A stretch of 15,214 nucleotides of DNA from JAFGWO01 sp965603295. GTDB lineage: Bacteria > BMS3Abin14. The position numbers were made by a program, and so were the translations under genes. The stretch spans positions 1-15,214 of the forward strand of contig CBFDCL010000052.1 of assembly GCA_965603295.1 (NCBI GenBank), in the 5' to 3' direction. The notes under the pieces were generated by a model that saw nothing but the letters and a program-made list of their open reading frames with translations, was not told the DNA's origin and made no database searches. This document shows, piece by piece, positions 5,954 through 12,030 of this stretch (its first letter is position 1; each line of letters starts with the position of its first letter).

Positions 5954-7270
5954 CTATTCTATCTCCCTTATGGGCTGGCGTACTTTCTCCCTGACCTCAG
6001 GGGGGAGCTGCACAACAGTGAAGTCATCACTAAGAAGCCCGGATTTGAAGGATGTCGTGGGAATTTTATCCCGCATGAGACCCAGATAGATTCCCGCCCG
6101 TTCAATCTCCCCGACCATGATTAGCCCCTGGATCACATCATCCCTCAGGATAACCTTGGCATAGGAACCCTTCTCTTTCCGAACGATTTCCTCGAACCCT
6201 TTTTTCTCCGGTTTGAGCATGAAACCCGCGGAAACCATGGGAAGCCCGAAGAAATCCACGGAGTTCATGTTGGTGGCCCAACGGTGGGAATGGTCGGACC
6301 CGGTCATGTTCAGCCCTGCTATCCGGCCCCCGATATAAGCGTTAGGCCAAAGGGGCAGAAGCTTCATCCCCCCGGTAATGAAATCGTGTGCATGGGCGCA
6401 GTCGCCACAGGCATAAACCCCTTTCAGGCTTGTTTCCATGTGTGTATTGACGTCGACCCCTCCACCAAGTTTCGAATCGGTCGTCCGGATTCCGGTCCCT
6501 TCAAGCAGTTCCACCCGTGGCCTGACACCAACCGCGACAATCAGAAGTTCACAGGGCAGGGCGGTACCGTCCCCCAAAACGACCTCAGAGACCCTTCCTC
6601 TCCTGTCACCGGTGACCCCGGTGACCGTATTGTTGAGGATGACATCCACATTGTTGCTCTGGAAAACCTCCGATGCCAGATGCGAGGATACCGGGTCAGT
6701 GACCGGGGCCAGGATCCGTTCTGCCAGATCGATCAGGGTCACCTTTTCCACCCGGGATGCCAGAGCCTCCGCCGTTTTTGTTCCGATCAGTCCGGCCCCG
6801 AGCACAACCGCGTTCCTGACGACGTCCAGATCCCCATTGACGTTTATGCTATGGTCCAGGGTGATCATGGGGGTAACGCCGTCAAGTTCAAGACCCTCCA
6901 CAGGCGGCATGAAAGGGCTCCCACCGGTGGCAATAAGAAGTTTTTTGTACTTCAGGACGTGATTCCGACCTCCCTCAACAGGGGTCAGGCTGACGGATCT
7001 GTCCTCACTGTCAACATGCCCGGCTCTGAAACCCAGAAAAGGTTCCACGGAGTGCCCGGTGTAAAAAGCCCTGGGCCTGAAATCCATCCCTTCCCGCGAA
7101 ATATGCCCTTCGATCAAATGGGTGATCAGGGGACGGGAATAGGTATGGTAGGGCTCATCGGAAACAATGGCGATACTCCCCTTCCGATCCTTCCTCCGAA
7201 TCCCTTCTACACATCCGATCCCGCCAGCGGAGTTTCCAATGATCAGATAATCAAACTGTTTTGTAGCCAT
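5954..7270 (-). CDS. FAD/NAD(P)-dependent pyridine nucleotide oxidoreductase of the glutamate synthase operon
   Basis: This 438-residue protein belongs to the class of NADH oxidases, rubredoxin reductases and the N-terminal part of nitrite reductase large subunits. The FAD site is at the N-terminus (IIGNSAGGIG, residues 10-19), a second Rossmann motif VVLGAGLIG binds NAD(P) around residue 160, and YACGDCAHA contacts FAD near residue 290. The motif PYHTYSRPL lies where some NADH oxidases have a redox cysteine; no cysteine is seen there, so it probably passes electrons directly between NAD(P)H and a protein partner. Its place after a four-cluster ferredoxin and before the glutamate synthase subunits suggests it is the NAD(P)H-side electron module of the complex, replacing GltD. 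It starts with ATG and has only a weak ribosome binding site. Confidence 0.85.
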   Translation of the reverse strand: MATKQFDYLIIGNSAGGIGCVEGIRRKDRKGSIAIVSDEPYHTYSRPLITHLIEGHISREGMDFRPRAFYTGHSVEPFLGFRAGHVDSEDRSVSLTPVEGGRNHVLKYKKLLIATGGSPFMPPVEGLELDGVTPMITLDHSINVNGDLDVVRNAVVLGAGLIGTKTAEALASRVEKVTLIDLAERILAPVTDPVSSHLASEVFQSNNVDVILNNTVTGVTGDRRGRVSEVVLGDGTALPCELLIVAVGVRPRVELLEGTGIRTTDSKLGGGVDVNTHMETSLKGVYACGDCAHAHDFITGGMKLLPLWPNAYIGGRIAGLNMTGSDHSHRWATNMNSVDFFGLPMVSAGFMLKPEKKGFEEIVRKEKGSYAKVILRDDVIQGLIMVGEIERAGIYLGLMRDKIPTTSFKSGLLSDDFTVVQLPPEVREKVRQPIREIE

Positions 7271-7286
7271 AGTGAATAGTCCCGCC

Positions 7287-7730
7287 CTAAAATTCCTCGT
7301 TCACCTCATACAATGCATCGTTGGGACAGAATTCCACACACGCCGGCACCTCCCTTTCGGGGCAAAGATCACATTTGACCGCAACCCTGGGGCCCCGCAG
7401 GTCAGGCCTGATCGCGCCTTTGGTACAGGAAAGAACACATGTCCAACAGCCAATGCATTTTTCCTTATCATGAACGATCTCCCCGGTCTCCTCATCCTGG
7501 TAAATGGCGCCGGCGATGCAGGAATAGGCGCAGTAGGGTTCGGAGCAATGCCGGCATTGAAGAGCAAAGGAGTGCGCTCCCTCTTCCTCGACAACGATAA
7601 GGGCCGGTGGTGGTACTTCTCGCTTGAAGGTTTTTATAATGTCCCTTGAGCTGGAATGCTCCACCTGACAATATTTCTCACACAGGCGGCAACCTATACA
7701 CACTTCCTCTTTTGCGTAGATCCTTCGCAC
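7287..7730 (-). CDS. Four-cluster [4Fe-4S] ferredoxin-like electron-transfer subunit (HycB/DmsB type)
   Basis: This 147-residue protein has sixteen cysteines arranged as in the dicluster HycB/DmsB family: CIGCRLCEKYC, CRHCSEPYCAYSC, CIGCWTCVLSC and CDLCPEREVPACVEFC, enough for four [4Fe-4S] clusters. There is no signal peptide, so it is cytoplasmic. I choose the GTG at 7730 as start because GGAGG lies five bases upstream; the in-frame TTG at 7742 is itself next to or within that site and would lack one. An ATG at 7735 is out of frame. It is the first gene of the operon and is followed after 16 bases by the FAD oxidoreductase. The likely role is electron relay between the flavoprotein and the Fe-S/FMN synthase core (inference from order and family). 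Confidence 0.88.
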   Translation of the reverse strand: MRRIYAKEEVCIGCRLCEKYCQVEHSSSRDIIKTFKREVPPPALIVVEEEGAHSFALQCRHCSEPYCAYSCIAGAIYQDEETGEIVHDKEKCIGCWTCVLSCTKGAIRPDLRGPRVAVKCDLCPEREVPACVEFCPNDALYEVNEEF

Positions 7731-7866
7731 AACATCCTCCAAAGTTACGATTTTTTACACGATGTTGTTCTTCTGAGAGGCAAGGACTATGCCAACGGAG
7801 AAAGACCTGCAACCTCCTGAAAAATATGGTGTTGGGTGACCTTAACAGGAAAAAAGGATCCGAATT

Positions 7867-7902
7867 AGTGTAGAATATATACACTCGTGTTTCTTTTTTC
7901 AA
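7867..7902 (-). promoter_or_regulatory. Promoter of the glutamate synthase operon with overlapping palindrome
   Basis: On the minus strand TTGAAA (7902-7897) and TATATT (7879-7874) are separated by exactly 17 bases. A palindrome AGTGTA (7867-7872), seven bases, TACACT (7880-7885) lies over the -10 box and would be a natural operator for a repressor. The leader from the expected start near 7867 to the GTG at 7730 is about 135 bases; I see no known riboswitch fold in it. Confidence 0.6.
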
Positions 7903-7962
7903 CTCAAAGGGACGTTTCTTTTCCGTCACCCCAACCGTTTTTCCGGCTCACACCAGGCAAAT

Positions 7963-7998
7963 TGTCATATTGACACCTTATGGAATTTAACCGATGAT
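7963..7998 (+). promoter_or_regulatory. Candidate nadE promoter with TGTCA-TAT-TGACA palindrome
   Basis: TTGACA at 7970-7975 matches the -35 consensus, and GATGAT at 7993-7998 (4 of 6) follows after 17 bases. A perfect short palindrome, TGTCA (7963-7967), TAT, TGACA (7971-7975), lies on the -35 box. Expected transcription start is about 8005, giving a leader of about 48 bases before the TTG start codon. Confidence 0.5.
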
Positions 7999-8052
7999 AT
8001 CTTTTTACTATTCAATACCATTAACCCGAAAATTCTTTCCCTATTTCGAATC

Positions 8053-9705
8053 TTGATCGTAACCCTCCATCAAATAAACGCCACCGTCGGCGATTTCAAG
8101 GGAAACCTCCACCGCATTCTCAAGGGTGTGCAGGAGGCCGAAAAACTGGGATCATCCCTTGCCCTTTTTCCCGAACTGGCCCTGACGGGCTATCCTCCCC
8201 TTGACCTTCTCGAAACAGTTGATTTTCATCGGAGGGCCGCCGATGCGCTAAAAAACCTTCAGGATCAATCCCGGGATCTTTCACCGGCGATCATCGTCGG
8301 GACCATTCTTCCAAGGGACCAGGGGAGCGACGGAAAACCCACCTCCAACGCCGCCGTCCTCATCCGGAACGGCCGTCTCCTTGCCGCCCACAGGAAGGTC
8401 CTCCTCCCGACCTACGATGTGTTCGATGAGACGCGTTATTTTCACCCGGGGGATACCCTTACCGAATTCGAGATCGACGGACACCATTTCGCCCTTTCCA
8501 TCTGCGAGGACATCTGGAACGACAAGACATCCGGGTCGGGAAGGCTGTATCAGGTCAACCCCCTTGAGGTGTTCTTCAAAAACCGGAATATCCCCCTTAT
8601 CAACATCTCGGCCTCCCCGTTCAGCATGGAAAAGAGCAGCCTCCGAAGGGAAATGGTTTCTTCCACAGCGAAAAGGCATAGAATCCCTGTGCTCTATGTC
8701 AACCTGGTCGGAGGAAACGATTCCCTTGTATTCGACGGGGCCAGCATCGTGGTGACTCCCGAGGGGAATGTCGCTGCACAGGCCGCCGATTTCACCGAAC
8801 AGGTCCTTTCCGTAAACCTGGACAACCTTTCGACCTACTCTGCCCCCCTCACTGGGAAGGGAAACGGGATGGAGGCCCTTTTCTGTGCACTGAAAATGGG
8901 GGTGAAGGATTACGTGGAAAAGTGCGGTTTTCGCTCCACCGTCCTCGGGCTTTCGGGTGGTATAGACTCTTCCATTACGGCCGCCATTGCCTGCGGGGCC
9001 CTCGGACCGGAACATGTCCACGGGGTCCTGATGCCGTCACCTTACACTTCATCCTCCAGCGTCGAGGATGCTTTGGCCCTGGCCGAAAACCTCGGAATCC
9101 GAACCAGCAACGTACCAATCACCGATATCTATCATCGTTATCTTGCGGATCTCGAAGGACCCCTGGAAGGACTTCCCGGGGGCGTTACAGAGGAAAACAT
9201 CCAGGCCAGGATCCGGGGGAATATTCTCATGGCTTTTTCCAACAAATTCGGCCATCTCGTTCTCTCCACCGGGAACAAGTCGGAACTGGCCACGGGCTAC
9301 TGCACCCTTTACGGCGATATGTCCGGAGGACTGGCGGTCATCAGCGACCTCTACAAAGGAGAGGTCTATGAACTGGCATCTCACATCAACAGGGACAGAG
9401 AGGTTATCCCTGCCTCAGTTCTTACAAAACCCCCCTCTGCGGAACTGAAACCCAATCAGGAGGATTCCGATTTTCTCCCCCCCTACGATCTTCTCGACCC
9501 GATTCTCAGGGCCTATATCGATGAAAAAAAACCCTATCAGGAGATCCTCGAAATGGGTTATTCTCCGAAACTTGTAAAAACGATCCTGAACATGGTCGAA
9601 GGAAGCGAATACAAAAGGCAGCAGGCGGCTCCCGGGCTCAAGGTCAGCTGGAAAGCTTTCGGTATCGGACGCCGCTGTCCTGTCGCGAAATCCTTTCATT
9701 TCTAA
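8053..9705 (+). CDS. nadE: Glutamine-dependent NAD+ synthetase
   Basis: This 550-residue enzyme makes NAD+ from nicotinic acid adenine dinucleotide and ATP, using glutamine as ammonia source. The N-terminal nitrilase-fold glutaminase (about 1-270) shows the Glu-Lys-Cys triad: Glu41 in FPELALTGYPP, Lys115 in HRKVLLPTYDVFDE and Cys151 in ICEDIW. The C-terminal synthetase (about 275-550) has the ATP-pyrophosphatase loop LSGGIDSS at 300-307 and the later STGNKSELATGYCTLYGDMSGGL stretch. The length is normal for the two-domain form. The start is a TTG without a visible Shine-Dalgarno sequence; it is chosen because it lines up with the usual family N-terminus and no ATG or GTG lies in frame upstream. 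It is first in a plus-strand series and divergent from the glutamate synthase operon. Confidence 0.95.
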   Translation: MIVTLHQINATVGDFKGNLHRILKGVQEAEKLGSSLALFPELALTGYPPLDLLETVDFHRRAADALKNLQDQSRDLSPAIIVGTILPRDQGSDGKPTSNAAVLIRNGRLLAAHRKVLLPTYDVFDETRYFHPGDTLTEFEIDGHHFALSICEDIWNDKTSGSGRLYQVNPLEVFFKNRNIPLINISASPFSMEKSSLRREMVSSTAKRHRIPVLYVNLVGGNDSLVFDGASIVVTPEGNVAAQAADFTEQVLSVNLDNLSTYSAPLTGKGNGMEALFCALKMGVKDYVEKCGFRSTVLGLSGGIDSSITAAIACGALGPEHVHGVLMPSPYTSSSSVEDALALAENLGIRTSNVPITDIYHRYLADLEGPLEGLPGGVTEENIQARIRGNILMAFSNKFGHLVLSTGNKSELATGYCTLYGDMSGGLAVISDLYKGEVYELASHINRDREVIPASVLTKPPSAELKPNQEDSDFLPPYDLLDPILRAYIDEKKPYQEILEMGYSPKLVKTILNMVEGSEYKRQQAAPGLKVSWKAFGIGRRCPVAKSFHF

Positions 9706-9769
9706 TCTTTACCCACTCTTTTCGCCACTGCGATATCCGACCCCGGATCAACTCCGAAAGGAATAACAA

Positions 9770-10825
9770 ATGAAAAAAGTACTTCTGTTTCTGATCATTA
9801 CGGTTTCGGCTCTGGCTCTTTTTTCAGCGGGTTGCGACAGGAAAGACGAGGGCGTAGAACCCGGTTCGGAGGCGGTCCAATCTAGTATGGATACGGCCCC
9901 GGACCAGGATCTGGATGCCGCCGCCCTTGTAAACGGTTCAAAAATCACCATGTCCCAACTCAAAGCAGCCGTTCTGAGTGTGGTCATCCAGAACGGAATG
10001 GACGCATCGCACACCGAGGCTTTTATCGATCAGTTCGGTCCCCGGATCCTCGATCAACTTATCCAGGGTGAATTGCTCTACCAGGAGGCCGTCAAAAACG
10101 GTTTTGAAGCCACGCCGGAGGAGATCGATTCATCTTTTTCGGCCATCTCCGGCCGGTATGAATCCCAGGAGGAGTTTCAATCGGAAATGGAAACCCGAGG
10201 CTTTACGGAAACCACCCTCCGGGAGAATATGGCGACGCAGATAGCCATCCAGAAATTCATAGGGGAGACCATCGTACCGCAGGCCCAGGTCCCGGAAGAA
10301 ACCGTAAAGGAAGCTTACGATCAGAACCCTTCCAACTTCCAACGTCCCGCAGAGGTGAAAGCCAGTCACATTCTTCTCAAGATCGGGGAGTCCGATACCC
10401 AGGAAAATAAGGATGAAGTCTTAAGCAAGGCCCTTGAAATTGTTTCCCTGGCCCGGAAGGATAACGCCGATTTCGCCCGGCTCGCCCGGGAACGTTCCGA
10501 AGGGCCGAGCGCACCTTCAGGTGGGGACCTCGGTTTTTTCGCAAAAGGACGGATGGTAAAACCGTTCGAAGACGCCGCATTCTCACTTGATGTGGGGAAG
10601 GTCAGCGACCCCGTTCTTACCCAGTTCGGATATCACATTATCAAAGTCATCGACCGAAGGGAGGGGCTAAAATTTTCCTTCGATGAGGTTAAAGAGAAGC
10701 TTGCGGCAGATCTGAAAAACCGCATGGTTAATGAAATGATGAGCCGAAAGATCTCTGACCTGAAACAGGCTTCCCAGACCGAGATAATCTTCAAACCTGC
10801 CTCCACGGGGTCCCAGCACCCTTGA
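9770..10825 (+). CDS. Parvulin-type peptidyl-prolyl isomerase lipoprotein (SurA/PrsA-like)
   Basis: This 351-residue protein is predicted to be exported and lipid-anchored. It has a short basic N-terminus, a hydrophobic stretch and a lipobox ending SAGC with Cys22. An N-terminal SurA-like chaperone region (about 45-190, starting ALVNGSKITMSQLKAAV) is followed by one PpiC rotamase domain (about 195-295: VKASHILLKIG, GGDLGFFAKGRMVKPFEDAAF, TQFGYHIIKV) and a helical C-terminus. Such proteins help fold secreted and outer-membrane proteins. The ATG has AAAGGA seven bases upstream. It follows nadE by 64 bases and is followed by a second protein of the same type, which probably arose from an old duplication (inference). 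It has only one rotamase domain, whereas E. coli SurA has two. Confidence 0.9.
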   Translation: MKKVLLFLIITVSALALFSAGCDRKDEGVEPGSEAVQSSMDTAPDQDLDAAALVNGSKITMSQLKAAVLSVVIQNGMDASHTEAFIDQFGPRILDQLIQGELLYQEAVKNGFEATPEEIDSSFSAISGRYESQEEFQSEMETRGFTETTLRENMATQIAIQKFIGETIVPQAQVPEETVKEAYDQNPSNFQRPAEVKASHILLKIGESDTQENKDEVLSKALEIVSLARKDNADFARLARERSEGPSAPSGGDLGFFAKGRMVKPFEDAAFSLDVGKVSDPVLTQFGYHIIKVIDRREGLKFSFDEVKEKLAADLKNRMVNEMMSRKISDLKQASQTEIIFKPASTGSQHP

Positions 10826-10845
10826 GGATTCACCCGGGTACCGGA

Positions 10846-10878
10846 TTGACAAATTTTTTCCATCCAGTATCATGGATG
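10846..10878 (+). promoter_or_regulatory. Strong promoter for the second isomerase and acnB, with palindrome on the -10 box
   Basis: TTGACA (10846-10851, perfect -35) and TATCAT (10868-10873, 5 of 6) are separated by 16 bases. CATCCA (10861-10866) and TGGATG (10873-10878) form a perfect inverted repeat around the -10 box and could be an operator. Transcription would begin near 10880, directly in front of the hairpin at 10889-10915. Confidence 0.6.
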
Positions 10879-10888
10879 TGCCACGGGA

Positions 10889-10923
10889 GGGGCGACTCTT
10901 AAAGGGGGTCGCCCCTGTCTTTT
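10889..10923 (+). terminator. GC-rich hairpin with short T tract; terminator or attenuator
   Basis: GGGGCGAC (10889-10896) and GTCGCCCC (10908-10915) form a perfect eight-base-pair stem with an 11-base loop, followed by TGTCTTTT. It may end the transcript from nadE and the first isomerase. It also lies about ten bases downstream of the start expected from the promoter at 10846-10873, so it could attenuate that transcript. The T tract is interrupted, so termination may be partial. The ribosome binding site of the next gene begins a few bases further on. Confidence 0.6.
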
Positions 10924-10938
10924 AGGTGGAAGGACACC

Positions 10939-12030
10939 TTGAAACGTATCAAACCGAGACCGATGCCAAAAGAACAACTTTTCCCAATCACCGGGTCACC
11001 GCGTCGATTCGTGACGGTCCTGACGACAATACTTGCCTTTCTGCTTTCCGCAACCATTTCTCTGCGCCCTGCTTTCGGACAGGATCCTTCGGTAAAGGAG
11101 GAGGAAAAAGCCGTCGCCCTGGTGAACGGGTTCCCCATCTTTCCTTCCGATCTTAACTGTGCTATCGAAGCGGCCTACGCCCGAAAGCCCTCTCTTTTAC
11201 AAAAGGGGCCTGCTGGCGAGGGCCCTTCGACCCTGAAACGCCTCATCGACATTGAACTGCTCTACCAGGAAAGCCTTAAGCACCGCTTCCCTGGTCTCGT
11301 TGAGGAAACCGAAGAACTTTTCGAACGGGAGATAGAGATCGCCGGGAGCGTGGAAAAGCTGCGGTCCACCCTGATGTGTAACAACATATCCCTGCCGCAG
11401 TTCCGCAAGTCCATCTTCCGCAACACATCTATAAACCGTCTTTTGAAAAAGGAAATCTATTCCAGAATCACCGTCAACGACATGGAGATCGAGGAATATT
11501 ACCGCCGAAACGTCTCCAAGATGAAGAAACCGGAATCAGTGAGGCTGCGCCAGATATTCATCCAGGCTTCCCAGTCCTCGGACGAGGAGTCCCTCAGGCA
11601 GGTTGAGAATCGAGCAAAAGCCGTTTTCAAGCAGGCTGTAGAGGGTGGTGATTTTGTCCTGCTGGCCCGGAAATATTCCGATGACCCGAAGGGCGCCAGC
11701 GCGGGCGGTGAAATGGGTGTCATCTTCAAGGGAAACTTTCATAAGCGTTTCGAGAGCCTCGTTTTCAGCGTTACCGAGGGATCGGTTGCCGGACCCGTCA
11801 GATCCAGCAACGGGTATCACATCTTCCAGGTTGTTTCCTTTTCCCCGGCTTCCCCCCGCCCCTTGAATGAGGTTCGTCCAAGGATCGCCACCCTGATTCA
11901 ACGTTCCAAGGCGCGTTCCATGGTAGGCGCCTTCATCTCCTCGCTTCGAGAAAAAGCCGACATCCTGATTCTCAGGGATGAAACCATAAATGGAGGGGAT
12001 CATGAGCCTTCTGGCCGATTTCGTAAGTGA
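10939..12030 (+). CDS. Secreted parvulin-type peptidyl-prolyl isomerase (SurA-like)
   Basis: This 363-residue protein has a basic N-terminus, a hydrophobic signal segment (about 24-42) and a likely signal peptidase site near AFG-QDP (residues 45-50), giving a soluble periplasmic protein rather than a lipoprotein. A SurA-like N-terminal region (about 55-190, beginning VALVNGFPIFPSDL) is followed by a PpiC domain (about 198-305) with LRQIFIQAS, GGEMGVIFKGNFHKRFESLVF and SSNGYHIFQV. The usual HIL/HLL histidine of the rotamase is replaced by QIF, so isomerase activity may be reduced. The TTG at 10939 has GGAAGG upstream at suitable spacing and is preferred to the ATG eight codons later. Its last 29 bases overlap acnB. 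Confidence 0.85.
   Translation: MKRIKPRPMPKEQLFPITGSPRRFVTVLTTILAFLLSATISLRPAFGQDPSVKEEEKAVALVNGFPIFPSDLNCAIEAAYARKPSLLQKGPAGEGPSTLKRLIDIELLYQESLKHRFPGLVEETEELFEREIEIAGSVEKLRSTLMCNNISLPQFRKSIFRNTSINRLLKKEIYSRITVNDMEIEEYYRRNVSKMKKPESVRLRQIFIQASQSSDEESLRQVENRAKAVFKQAVEGGDFVLLARKYSDDPKGASAGGEMGVIFKGNFHKRFESLVFSVTEGSVAGPVRSSNGYHIFQVVSFSPASPRPLNEVRPRIATLIQRSKARSMVGAFISSLREKADILILRDETINGGDHEPSGRFRK

Larger units (their letters stand above)
7731..8052. other. Divergent intergenic control region between the glutamate synthase operon and nadE
   Basis: This 322-base stretch separates two divergent units and contains no convincing gene. It is AT-richer than the flanking genes. It holds one promoter for each direction (minus strand 7874-7902, plus strand 7970-7998) and a small palindrome over each. 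The apparent minus-strand reading frame across 7678-7929 overlaps the real first gene in another frame and looks spurious. Unlike most other gaps in the window, no period-7 array is seen here. Confidence 0.7.

Noticed and set aside
6284..7279. Plus-strand frame of 331 codons opposite the FAD oxidoreductase
   Set aside because: Composition rich in proline, histidine and glycine without motifs, typical of an antisense frame in GC-rich coding DNA; the opposite strand has complete FAD and NAD(P) motifs.
7731..7866. Riboswitch in the leader of the glutamate synthase operon
   Set aside because: The leader is long enough, but I could not find the conserved cores of known riboswitch classes or a terminator/antiterminator pair by eye.
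7678..7929. Minus-strand frame of 83 codons in the leader of the glutamate synthase operon
   Set aside because: It overlaps the ferredoxin-like gene in another frame and crosses the promoter; the sequence has no coherent pattern. A leader peptide cannot be excluded but is not supported.
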